This document shows positions 50,136 to 58,577 of a stretch of DNA of 64,000 nt, piece by piece; the stretch's first letter is position 1; each line of letters opens with the position of its first letter. The notes beneath the pieces were generated by a model that was not told the DNA's origin, did no database searches, and saw nothing but the letters and a program-made list of their open reading frames with translations. The stretch covers positions 2,666,001 to 2,730,000 of the forward strand of contig NZ_OZ242342.1 in the NCBI RefSeq assembly GCF_965208555.1, given 5' to 3'. Made by a program: the position numbers and the translations under genes. The stretch is from Poriferisodalis sp965208555. GTDB taxonomy: Bacteria > Actinomycetota > Acidimicrobiia > Acidimicrobiales > Poriferisodalaceae.

Positions 50136-51664
50136 GACTCTGCCGCTGGCAGGTCGCGGAGCGGGATCAGCCCGCCGGCATCGGCGATCTGCTGGCCGAC
50201 GGCCAGCAGCAGGTGCTCGCCACCGTGCGCAGCGTGCAGCTGCACGCCCAGCGGCACTCCGTCGGGGTCGAATGCAACCGGCAGCGCGATGGCTGGCTGC
50301 CCGCTGACGTTGGCCTGATTCACGAACGCTGCCAGCTCAGCGATCCGCCGGGCCCCGTCGATCGGGTCAGCCAGATAGCCGAGCGGCGGCGTGACGTCGG
50401 CAAGCACCGGGGTGAGCAGCAGGTCGTAACCGCTGGGATCCGGAGTACCCGGCCGGCCGGCGGGATTCATCTTCCAGAACGACATGACGCGTCTGCGCCA
50501 GCCAGCAAGCTCAGCGAGCGACTGCACGTAGGCAGAGGCGGGCAGCGAGCGTCCCAGCTCGGCCGACCACCAGTTGGCGGGCTCGATGTCGTCGGCGGTC
50601 ATCGGACGCCCCAGCCGTTCTGCCCAGCCAGCCATCTCGGCAGACATGGCGACGGTGCGCACCACGATCGTGTGGTCGACGAGGTCGGAGCTATACCAGC
50701 CGTCGGGTGCCGTATCGGGCTCGATGCGATGGCCCAGCTCTGCCAGCAGGCTCGCGGCGAACTCGACGGCGTGCTGTGCCGACTCCGTCGCCCGGCTCGG
50801 CCCGCCGGTCGACACTGCGATGCGCAAGGGCGTCGGCGGGGCTGCCAGGGCGTCGGCGAATGTCTCGGCGGTTCCCAGCGGGGGAGCGACATAGGGATCG
50901 CCCGGTGCCGGGCGACTGATGATGTCGAGGCAGCGTGCCGCATCGCGCACTGTGCGCGTGAGCATCCCGTCCACCGCGAAGCCGCCGCGGTGCTCGCCGA
51001 GCCGCGGAGCGGTGGAGACCCGGCCTCGCGACGGCTTCAGCCCCACCAACCCGCAGGCCGCTGCGGGGACACGGATCGAACCGCCGCCGTCGTTGCCGTG
51101 CGCAACCGGCACTATGCCTGCCGCCACCGCAGCCGCTGAGCCTCCGCTGGAGCCGCCAGGCGAGCGGGTCAGGTCCCACGGGTTCGCCGTGGGGCCGTAG
51201 GCAGCCGGCTCGGTGGTGATGGTGGTGCCGAACTCGGGGGTGTTCGTGCGTCCCACCGAGACCATGCCGGCACTGCGCAGCAACCGGTACAGGTGGCTGT
51301 CGAGGCTGCCGCGCCAGCCCAGCTCGACCAGGAACTGTGCCCCGGCGTGGTGGAACTCGCCGGCTTGCTCGCAGCCGAGGTCCTTGATGGCCATCGGCAC
51401 GCCGTCGAACGTGATGGCCGGCGAACTCGGCACCCCCTGCTGAGGGGCCGGTCGCCTGTTCCGGCGCTGTTCCCAGCGCGCCGCGGCATCGGCTGCCTCG
51501 GCCAGCGCCCGCTCAGGCCGGGGGTGGATGATCGCGTTCAGAGCCGGGTTCAGCCGCTCCATCCGTTCGAGCGCGGCCTGCATCGCTTCGGCCGGATTCG
51601 TCTCGCCGGATGCGAACGCCTGCGCCAGTGCCGTTGCGTCAACCGAACGCAGGTCGGCGGACAT
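50132..51664 (-). CDS. Amidase (amidase signature family), copy 1
   Basis: 510 aa from ATG 51664, with GGAGAG 7 nt upstream; a TTG five codons earlier is less likely. It is a Ser-cisSer-Lys hydrolase of the amidase signature family: MAIKDLG (Lys), NPWDLTRSPGGSSGGSAAAVAAG (cis-Ser and nucleophile Ser, here abbreviated GGSSGGSAAA) and GNDGGGSIRVPAAACGLVGLKPSRGR. It cleaves an amide such as an acyl or nicotinamide-type substrate; GatA function is unlikely because gatB/gatC are absent. A paralogue lies directly upstream. Confidence 0.89.
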   Translation of the reverse strand: MSADLRSVDATALAQAFASGETNPAEAMQAALERMERLNPALNAIIHPRPERALAEAADAAARWEQRRNRRPAPQQGVPSSPAITFDGVPMAIKDLGCEQAGEFHHAGAQFLVELGWRGSLDSHLYRLLRSAGMVSVGRTNTPEFGTTITTEPAAYGPTANPWDLTRSPGGSSGGSAAAVAAGIVPVAHGNDGGGSIRVPAAACGLVGLKPSRGRVSTAPRLGEHRGGFAVDGMLTRTVRDAARCLDIISRPAPGDPYVAPPLGTAETFADALAAPPTPLRIAVSTGGPSRATESAQHAVEFAASLLAELGHRIEPDTAPDGWYSSDLVDHTIVVRTVAMSAEMAGWAERLGRPMTADDIEPANWWSAELGRSLPASAYVQSLAELAGWRRRVMSFWKMNPAGRPGTPDPSGYDLLLTPVLADVTPPLGYLADPIDGARRIAELAAFVNQANVSGQPAIALPVAFDPDGVPLGVQLHAAHGGEHLLLAVGQQIADAGGLIPLRDLPAAES

Positions 51665-51703
51665 GTCGCCGCTCTCCAATGCCCCAGCCCCGACCAGCCG
51701 GGG

Positions 51704-53188
51704 TCAGTCGCTTCCGGCCCACAGCGCCGGAGTGCGTTCGGCCCATGGGGCCGCCTGCTCAAGCTGGCTCGCCAGCGACAGCAGCATCTCCTCGCTGGCA
51801 TGGGGACCCACGAATTGCACACCGACGGGCAGCCCGGCGGCAGTCCAATGCAGGGGTACTGACATTGCCGGCTGGCCGGTCACGTTGAACTGCGGCGTGA
51901 ACTGCAGCAGGTCATTCAGCCGCCCACGGCCGGTCTCGGGGTTCCGCAGCTCGCCGAGCCGGGGAGGCGGCTCGGCCATGATCGGCGACACCAGCACGTC
52001 GTGATCAGCCCACCAGCCGGCCAGACTCCTGGTCCACGCGTGGCACCACTCCACGGCCGCGATGTACTGGGCGCCGCTTATCTCGCGGCCGATCTGCATC
52101 AGTGCCCAGGTGTCGCCCTCGGTGTCGGCCCGGCTCATCTGCCGGCCCAAGGCGGCTTCGTAGCCCGCCAGGGAAGTCACGTTGCACACGGCCACGATGG
52201 TGCGGAAGTGCTCGAAGAACTCTTCGTGGAACAGGTCGTCGGGCGCTGAATAGTCGACGTGGTGGCCCAGGCTCTCGAGCAACTTGCCGGCGCCGTGGAC
52301 CGCTTGGGCGCACTCGGGATCCACTGGCCCCCAGGCGGAGTGCGCGCAGAGGCCGACCCGCAGCGATGCGGGCTCACGCGCAGCAGCGTCAGAGAACGTG
52401 TCCGACGGCGGCGGTGCCCAGTACGGGTCCCCCGGCCAGGGCCGGCTGATGCCGTCGAGCACCCGGGCACTGTCGCGCACGCTGCGGCTCACCACGCCGT
52501 CCACGCTGAGTCCGGCCCAGCCGTCGCCTGAGTCAGGGCCCAGCGATACCCGTCCCCGATTCGGTTTCAGGCCGAACAGGCCGCAGTTCGCCGCCGGCAC
52601 ACGGATGGAGCCGCCGCCGTCGTTGGCGTGGGCGATGGGCACGATGCCCGCGGCCACCGCCGCGGCCGATCCTCCGCTGGAGCCGCCCGTCGAGTGGCCG
52701 GTGTCCCACGGATTGGCTGTCGGCCCGTAGGCCAGCGGCTCAGTCGTGATGGTGAGGCCGAATTCGGGCGTGTTTGTGCGGCCGAAGTTCACCAATCCCA
52801 GTTCGGCGAACATCGTGGCCAGGTGAGCGGTGCTCGATGCGACGTGGCCCGCCTCCTTGAGCGCAGCATTGCCTGCGTGGTACGGCTGGCCGTCGGTCGT
52901 GCACGTCAGGTCCTTGGTGAGAAATGGCACGCCTGCCAGCGAGCCAACCGGCTCGCTCGTGCCGCGCGCCGCGTCGAGTCGTTGTGCCGTTTGGTGAGCG
53001 CTGTCGTCAAGCCGCCCGATGATGGCGTTGATCTGCGGGTTCACCCGGTCGGCTCGGGCGATGGCCTCGTCGAGCAGTTCGACTGCCGAGGCGGCTCCCG
53101 AGGCGAATAGCTCGGCGGTTGCCACGCCGTCGGGTAGGTCTTCGCCAGACTCGCCGCTCGATGCGCCTGTGGTCGAGGTCTCAGCCAT
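51704..53188 (-). CDS. Amidase (amidase signature family), copy 2
   Basis: 494 aa from ATG 53188, inside the divergent region shared with dnaE2. Lys of the triad is in FLTKDLTC; the Ser pair is in STGGSSGGSAAAVAAGIVPIA; and DGGGSIRVPAANCGLFGLKPNRGR follows. It is closely similar to copy 1 over the core, so the pair probably arose by tandem duplication, with different C-terminal thirds. The intergenic gap to copy 1 is 39 bp. Its promoter lies close to the dnaE2 SOS boxes, which might also affect it. Confidence 0.89.
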   Translation of the reverse strand: MAETSTTGASSGESGEDLPDGVATAELFASGAASAVELLDEAIARADRVNPQINAIIGRLDDSAHQTAQRLDAARGTSEPVGSLAGVPFLTKDLTCTTDGQPYHAGNAALKEAGHVASSTAHLATMFAELGLVNFGRTNTPEFGLTITTEPLAYGPTANPWDTGHSTGGSSGGSAAAVAAGIVPIAHANDGGGSIRVPAANCGLFGLKPNRGRVSLGPDSGDGWAGLSVDGVVSRSVRDSARVLDGISRPWPGDPYWAPPPSDTFSDAAAREPASLRVGLCAHSAWGPVDPECAQAVHGAGKLLESLGHHVDYSAPDDLFHEEFFEHFRTIVAVCNVTSLAGYEAALGRQMSRADTEGDTWALMQIGREISGAQYIAAVEWCHAWTRSLAGWWADHDVLVSPIMAEPPPRLGELRNPETGRGRLNDLLQFTPQFNVTGQPAMSVPLHWTAAGLPVGVQFVGPHASEEMLLSLASQLEQAAPWAERTPALWAGSD

Positions 53189-53225
53189 GGCCGCAACGTA
53201 GTTCGGTTGCCGGGCGGGGTCAGTA

Positions 53226-53267
53226 AGAACCCTTGTTCTCAGAACTTTCGTTCGGTAATGTTGCACC
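53226..53267 (+). promoter_or_regulatory. SOS promoter of dnaE2 with two tandem LexA-type boxes (leaderless)
   Basis: Box 1 GAAC-CCTT-GTTC (53227-53238) and box 2 GAAC-TTTC-GTTC (53242-53253) both match the 8-base consensus exactly, with centres 15 bp apart. TTGTTC at 53233-53238 is a -35, 17 bp before TAATGT at 53256-53261 (-10). The dnaE2 GTG is at 53268, 6 nt after the -10. Repressor bound at either box would block polymerase. Confidence 0.85.
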
Positions 53268-56200
53268 GTGGGTTTCACGAATCCGGGGATCTCTTGGCGG
53301 GAACTGGAGCGGCGACTGTCCGACCGGCCTCCGTTCCCCGGCCGGCCCGATGAGGGCCGGCCCATCAAACACAGTCATGGCAAGAATCTCGCTGCGGGCA
53401 ACGAGCAGGTCGAGTCTGTCGCTCGACCGCGGCCGGCAGCCCCCACGGTGCCGTATGCGGAACTGCACACTCATTCCAACTTCAGCTTCCTGGACGGGGC
53501 GTCGAGCCCAGCCGAGCTGGTGGACGAAGCAGTGCGGCTGGGGCTCGAAGCGCTGGCGTTGACCGACCACAACGGGTTCTACGGGGTGGTGCGCTTCGCG
53601 GAGGCTGCCGCCGAAGCCGGTCTGCCGACGGTGTTCGGCACTGAGTTGACGCTCGACGCTTACAGCGCCACGCGGCCGGAGCGCACTGGGTGCGCTGATC
53701 CTGCGGGATCCCATGTCGTGGTGCTGGCTCGCTCGCCGGCAGGATACGCCTCGCTGGGCGAGCTGATCTCGGCAGCGCAGATGGCGGGCCGCAAGCACGC
53801 CCCGCGCCTGAGCACCAGTGAATTCCTCGCAGCCGCAGCGGCACATCGCGACGAGTGGGCGATCCTCACCGGGCACCGCAAGGGCGCTGTTCCCGCAGCG
53901 CTCATCTCAGGGGGGCACGATGGCGGGCCGCGCGCCGCAGCCGCCCAGCTCGGCCGTCTCGTCGAAGCCGTCGGCCGTCACAACGTCTTCGTCGAGCTGT
54001 GGGATCACGGCGACCCGCTCGACAGCGAGCGGAACGACGCGCTGGCCGAGCTGGCGGTGCGAGCCGGTGTCGAGCCGATCTGCACCAACGGTGTCCACTA
54101 CGCCACTCCCGCCGGGCGACGGCTGGCTGCCGCTCTGGCCGCAGTTCGAGCCCAGCGCAGCCTCGGAGAGCTGGACGGCTGGCTGCCGCCAGCAGCTACA
54201 GCGCACGTGCGATCCGGTGCCGAGCAGGCCCGCCGATTCGCCCGCTGGCCGGGTGTGGTGAGCGCTGCTGCGCAGCTCGGCCGCGACTGCGCATTCGACC
54301 TGTCGCTGGTCGCTCCCAACTTGCCGCCGTACCCCTGTCCCGACGGTCATGACGAGATGTCGTACTTGCGGCACCTCGTGACTCAGCGGGCACTGTGGCG
54401 GTACGGCACCCCTGAGAGCGAGCGGGTGCCGGGGGCGTGGGCGCAGCTCAATCACGAGCTCGACCTCATCTCACAGCTCGGCTTCGCCGGTTACTTCCTG
54501 GTGGTGTTCGACATCGTGTCGTTCTGCCGCAGTCGCGACATCTACTGCCAGGGCCGCGGCTCAGCTTCGAATTCAGCGGTCTGCTACGCGCTCGGCATCA
54601 CCAATGTCGACTCGGTCGCTCTGGGGCTGCTGTTCGAACGCTTCCTGTCGCCCGAGCGCGACGGGCCGCCTGACATCGACATCGACATCGAGAGCGGTCG
54701 CCGGGAGGAGGCCATCCAATACGTGTACGAGCGCTACGGCCGTGCTCACACGGCGCAAGTGGCGAACGTCATCACCTACCGGGCGCGCTCGTCGGTGCGT
54801 GACATGGCACGAGCGCTGGGCTGGGAACCCGGCCAAGCCGATGCCTGGTCGAAGTCACTGGACCGCTACAGCCCGCTGCCCTCCTCGAATGACGCTTCGA
54901 ACGGGTCCGCGGCCCAGCTCCATCGGGCAGGCCGGCCCCGTGCACGCGACTGGCGCGACGCGGGGCCCGAGCCGCCGTCAGGTCGCAATGAGACCGGCAT
55001 TCCCGCCGACGTGGCAGAGCTGGCCGCTGCGCTTGAGGGGGCGCCGCGCCACCTCGGCATCCACTCGGGCGGCATGGTCATCTGCGACCGGCCGGTGACC
55101 CATGTCTGCCCCACTGAATGGGCGACCAAGGCGGATCGCTCGGTGCTGCAGTGGGACAAGGACGACTGCGCAGCAGTCGGGCTGGTGAAGTTCGATCTGC
55201 TCGGGCTGGGAATGCTGTCGGCCCTGCACCACGCCGTCGACCTGATCGCTGACGCGCATCACACGAACATCGACATCGGCATGCTGCCGCAGGAAGACGA
55301 GGTCTACGACATGCTCTGCCGGGCCGACAGCATCGGTGTGTTCCAGGTGGAGTCACGCGCCCAGATGGCCACCTTGCCGCGGTTGCGCCCCCGCTGCTTC
55401 TACGACCTGGTGGTGGAGGTGGCGCTCATCCGCCCCGGGCCCATCCAGGGCGGCTCGGTGCACCCCTACATCCGGCGGCGCAACGGGGAAGAGCCGGTCA
55501 CCTACCTGCACCCCCTGCTCGAGAACTCGCTGAAAAAGACGCTGGGCATCCCGCTGTTCCAGGAGCAGCTCATGCAGATAGCCATCGATGTCGCCGGGTT
55601 CACACCCGCCGAGGCCGACGAGCTGCGCCAGGCCATGGGCTCTAAGCGGTCCCGCGAGCGGATGGGCCGCTTGCGCGAGCGCCTCTTTGCGGGCATGGCC
55701 GAGCGGGGGTTGGTCGGCGATGTGGCCGAACGGGTCTGGGAGAAGATGGTCGCCTTCGCCGACTACGGCTTCCCCGAGAGTCACTCGGTGTCGTTCGCTC
55801 ACCTGGTGTATGCCTCGTCGTGGATCAAGCTGCACTACCCGGCGGCGTTCTGCGCAGCGCTGTTGAATGCGCAGCCCATGGGGTTCTACTCGCCGCACTC
55901 GCTGTGCCAGGACGCTCGCCGTCACGGGGTGGTGGTGCATACGCCCTGCATCAACCTGTCCTCCGAGACAGCCACGCTGGAGCTGTGCAACGCCTCCACT
56001 GGCGGGATGGCTGTGCAGCTGGGGCTGTCGTCAGTGCGGGAGGTGAGCGATGAGCTTGCCGAGCGGATCGCCGCCGGCGGCCCCTACAGCAGCATGGAAG
56101 ACCTTCAGCGTCGAGCAGAACTGAGTCTGCAGGCGCTGGAGGCGTTGGCCGCCGCGGGGGCGTTCGACTGCTTCGGGCTGTCGCGACGCGAGGCCTTGTG

Positions 56201-56693
56201 GGCGGCCGGGGCCGTGCATCAGGGAGGCTCAGACCGGCTCTCGGGGGTCGTGACCGGTGCAGAGTCACCGCCGCTGCGGGACATGTCAGCGACCGAGACC
56301 GCTGCAGCGGACTTGTGGGCCACCGGGATAGCCCCCCGCGGGCATCCGACGAAGTTCCTGCGAACCGAGCTGGCTGCTGCGGGGGTTCGCACTGCTGCGG
56401 AGCTGCTCACGTGCCCGCCGGGCAAGATCCGCGTTGCCGGCCTGGTGACCCACCGCCAGCGGCCCATGACGGCCGGCGGCACGACGTTCCTGAATCTTGA
56501 GGATGAGACGGGTCTGGTGAACGTGGTGGTGTCGCGGGGATGCTGGCAGCGGTACCGCTCGGTTGCGCGCGACATGCCCGCGCTGGTGGTGTCAGGCCGT
56601 CTCGAACGCCATGAGAACGTGGCCAATGTGATTGCCGAGAGAATCGAAGCTCTCGATGTGCCCGCTTCGGTGGGGAGCCGCGACTTCCGCTGA
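53268..56693 (+). CDS. dnaE2: Error-prone DNA polymerase DnaE2 (C-family)
   Basis: 1141 aa, GTG start matching the usual DnaE2 N-terminus (GFTNPGISWRELERRL). A PHP domain starts at residue ~63 (YAELHTHSNFSFLDG, metal His67/His69). The polymerase palm carries the catalytic PPDIDIDIE run at residues 467-474, a GRGSASNSAVCYALGIT segment and the QEQLMQIAIDVAGFTPAEAD helix. A C-terminal OB domain follows (RVAGLVTHRQRPMTAGGTTF), and the protein ends SRDFR as is typical of DnaE2. It performs damage-induced translesion synthesis with ImuA/ImuB, encoded ~6 kb upstream. Replicative DnaE1 is about 1,180 aa and differs at the N-terminus. Confidence 0.94.
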   Translation: MGFTNPGISWRELERRLSDRPPFPGRPDEGRPIKHSHGKNLAAGNEQVESVARPRPAAPTVPYAELHTHSNFSFLDGASSPAELVDEAVRLGLEALALTDHNGFYGVVRFAEAAAEAGLPTVFGTELTLDAYSATRPERTGCADPAGSHVVVLARSPAGYASLGELISAAQMAGRKHAPRLSTSEFLAAAAAHRDEWAILTGHRKGAVPAALISGGHDGGPRAAAAQLGRLVEAVGRHNVFVELWDHGDPLDSERNDALAELAVRAGVEPICTNGVHYATPAGRRLAAALAAVRAQRSLGELDGWLPPAATAHVRSGAEQARRFARWPGVVSAAAQLGRDCAFDLSLVAPNLPPYPCPDGHDEMSYLRHLVTQRALWRYGTPESERVPGAWAQLNHELDLISQLGFAGYFLVVFDIVSFCRSRDIYCQGRGSASNSAVCYALGITNVDSVALGLLFERFLSPERDGPPDIDIDIESGRREEAIQYVYERYGRAHTAQVANVITYRARSSVRDMARALGWEPGQADAWSKSLDRYSPLPSSNDASNGSAAQLHRAGRPRARDWRDAGPEPPSGRNETGIPADVAELAAALEGAPRHLGIHSGGMVICDRPVTHVCPTEWATKADRSVLQWDKDDCAAVGLVKFDLLGLGMLSALHHAVDLIADAHHTNIDIGMLPQEDEVYDMLCRADSIGVFQVESRAQMATLPRLRPRCFYDLVVEVALIRPGPIQGGSVHPYIRRRNGEEPVTYLHPLLENSLKKTLGIPLFQEQLMQIAIDVAGFTPAEADELRQAMGSKRSRERMGRLRERLFAGMAERGLVGDVAERVWEKMVAFADYGFPESHSVSFAHLVYASSWIKLHYPAAFCAALLNAQPMGFYSPHSLCQDARRHGVVVHTPCINLSSETATLELCNASTGGMAVQLGLSSVREVSDELAERIAAGGPYSSMEDLQRRAELSLQALEALAAAGAFDCFGLSRREALWAAGAVHQGGSDRLSGVVTGAESPPLRDMSATETAAADLWATGIAPRGHPTKFLRTELAAAGVRTAAELLTCPPGKIRVAGLVTHRQRPMTAGGTTFLNLEDETGLVNVVVSRGCWQRYRSVARDMPALVVSGRLERHENVANVIAERIEALDVPASVGSRDFR

Positions 56694-56695
56694 CG

Positions 56696-56716
56696 GGGCT
56701 GTCGCCGATTCAGCCC
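56696..56716. terminator. Weak hairpin between the convergent dnaE2 and Glu-dehydrogenase-like genes
   Basis: Arms GGGCTG (56696-56701) and CAGCCC (56711-56716), 9-nt loop, starting 3 bp after the dnaE2 stop. It could terminate both convergent transcripts. Confidence 0.35.
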
Positions 56717-56725
56717 AGTCTCAGA

Positions 56726-57778
56726 TCAGCCCAGCGGTCGTCCGAACGGCAGCTCGTCCTGCCATGTCTGCAGAAACGACTCTGCTCGATAGCACGCCGC
56801 CATGAACGGGCCGTCGTCATGGTCTGCAGTCTCGGACATGACGGAGTTCACGGCCTCTGCCGTGGCTGAGCGCAGGTCGTCGTGCGTGAGCACCGGGTCG
56901 GCCCACCAGCCCAATGCGGGCCCCACGGCAGCGACAAAATCAGCCGTTACTGGCGTGCCTGCTGCCCGCAGCACGGCGAGCGCCTTGGATGACACGGCCG
57001 CCGCTGAGAACGCGACGACGGGTGTAGTGCCGGCCATCGACGCGCCCTCGCCGGACATCGCGCCCGGCTTTGAGCCGCAGAACAGCACGTCGACATCGTC
57101 CTTCCAGACCGCCCACGGCTTGGCAGGCCCGCCGTTTCCCGACAGCGATTCCACGCACATCTCGCCGTCTGCCAGCCAGGCTTCGGCCAGCGCCACCGGG
57201 TCGAGCTGACCACCCTCACCCTGGTCGCCCGTACAGCCTTTCGCAGTCGCGACCCGGGCGATCGAGGCCCCGGCCGCCGTCGCTTCACGAGCGATGCCGA
57301 GCCCCGCCGGCCCGAAGCCCTCGATCGCTATGCGTTTGCCGTCGAGGCCGCCGAGCAGGCTGGCTGCCGCCGCGGCAGCACCGACGCCGATCAGCTCGTC
57401 GCTGAACGAGATGCCGTCGCGGTCGTCATTGCCGATGAGATTGCGCTGGTCGTGGGTCAGTACGGGCGCAAGCAATTCGGCATTCAGCCGCAGGCCCGGA
57501 CTGGTTGAAAGCCGACCGCTGGAGAAGTCATCGGCCAGCTCAGCCGCCAGCGCCTCGACCGCCCCCGCGGCATCGGCGGGGTCGGACTTCAAACCGATGC
57601 TGGCACCGCTGCGCTGCTGCTCCAGCGTGGCGAAGACGTAGGTGAGGTGCCGTACCAGCATCGTCGCGTTGCCGGGGATGAGCCGGCTGCCGAGGCGCGC
57701 CGCCCCGACGTAGTTCTGGGCGCCGGGCAGGTCAAAGATGACGAAGCCGGGTGTCGATTCGAGCTGGCGGGTCTCCAC
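56726..57778 (-). CDS. Glu/Leu/Phe/Val dehydrogenase-like Rossmann protein
   Basis: 350 aa from GTG 57778; a TTG ten codons earlier is also possible. The C-terminal half has a Rossmann nucleotide site IAIEGFGPAGLGIAREATAAG around residues 172-192, and the N-terminal half has GISFSDELIGVGAAAAAASL. This order and spacing match the Glu/Leu/Phe/Val dehydrogenase superfamily. The family's catalytic-Lys motif (PxGGxKGG) is not evident, so activity may differ. It is divergent from the thioredoxin-like lipoprotein gene, 93 bp away. Confidence 0.65.
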   Translation of the reverse strand: METRQLESTPGFVIFDLPGAQNYVGAARLGSRLIPGNATMLVRHLTYVFATLEQQRSGASIGLKSDPADAAGAVEALAAELADDFSSGRLSTSPGLRLNAELLAPVLTHDQRNLIGNDDRDGISFSDELIGVGAAAAAASLLGGLDGKRIAIEGFGPAGLGIAREATAAGASIARVATAKGCTGDQGEGGQLDPVALAEAWLADGEMCVESLSGNGGPAKPWAVWKDDVDVLFCGSKPGAMSGEGASMAGTTPVVAFSAAAVSSKALAVLRAAGTPVTADFVAAVGPALGWWADPVLTHDDLRSATAEAVNSVMSETADHDDGPFMAACYRAESFLQTWQDELPFGRPLG

Positions 57779-57871
57779 GGGCCAAGTCTGCCATCGACCG
57801 CCGGGCAAGCCCCGGGCGTGGCTGCCATCTCGCGTCGGGCGGCGTTCGTGCCGTGCCTAGCCTTGACTGTC

Positions 57872-58531
57872 GTGCGACGAGTGGCGGTCCTGGCGATCCT
57901 GTTGTGTGCGGCAGGGCTCGTCGCGGCATGCGGTGGTGACCAGACGACGGCGGCCACCAGCACGCCTGACGAAGCCGTTGCGACCACGTCCGGCGCAGCC
58001 GCAACCTCTGCCGCGGATGGCACGCCGGGTCGGACCGAGGTGTTCGGCACCGCGTTGCCGCAGTTCGAGCAACTGGAGGACGATCCCGCCGTCGGCCGCG
58101 CGCCGCCGGTCGTCGTGGGCACCGATCTGCTCACGGGCGAAGTGGTGCGGATCACCACCCAGGGACGTCCGATGGTCATCGCGTTCTACGCCCACTGGTG
58201 CCCGCACTGCCAAGCCGAGGTAGCCGACCTCATGGAATGGCTGGAGTCCAATGAGCTGCCCTCGGGCGTGGACTTTTACGCAGTCTCGGTGCTCGAAGAC
58301 CCCACACGCGGCAACCACCCACCGGAGGTGTGGCTGCGCGACGAAGGCTGGCAGCACCCCGTCGTCGCCGACACGCCGTCACTGTCCATCGTCGATGCAT
58401 TCGGCCTGCAGTCGGTGCCCTACCTCGTCGCCGTCAATGCCGAGAACGCGGTCGTCTTGCGGTACGCCGGCAGTGTGGGGCCCGCCGACCTCGCGGCGTT
58501 TTTCGAGTCGCTGCTCGCACCACCCTCATAG
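57872..58531 (+). CDS. Thioredoxin-like (TlpA/redoxin) lipoprotein
   Basis: 219 aa from GTG 57872; upstream in-frame codons run through the divergent promoter region. Lipoprotein signal VRRVAVLAILLCAAGLVAAC with lipidated Cys20, then a Thr/Ala/Ser-rich tether to residue ~60. The redoxin domain has MVIAFYAHWCPHCQAEV (active-site WCPHC), VSVLEDPTRGNHPPE and a cis-Pro strand SVPYLVAVNAEN. It works outside the membrane as a thiol oxidoreductase, for example in cytochrome maturation or disulfide control. It is immediately followed by a membrane transporter gene. Confidence 0.88.
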   Translation: MRRVAVLAILLCAAGLVAACGGDQTTAATSTPDEAVATTSGAAATSAADGTPGRTEVFGTALPQFEQLEDDPAVGRAPPVVVGTDLLTGEVVRITTQGRPMVIAFYAHWCPHCQAEVADLMEWLESNELPSGVDFYAVSVLEDPTRGNHPPEVWLRDEGWQHPVVADTPSLSIVDAFGLQSVPYLVAVNAENAVVLRYAGSVGPADLAAFFESLLAPPS

Positions 58532-58577
58532 GGAGTTCGCACTGCGACGCGAAACAGCTCGACTCGGCCGCAACCGG

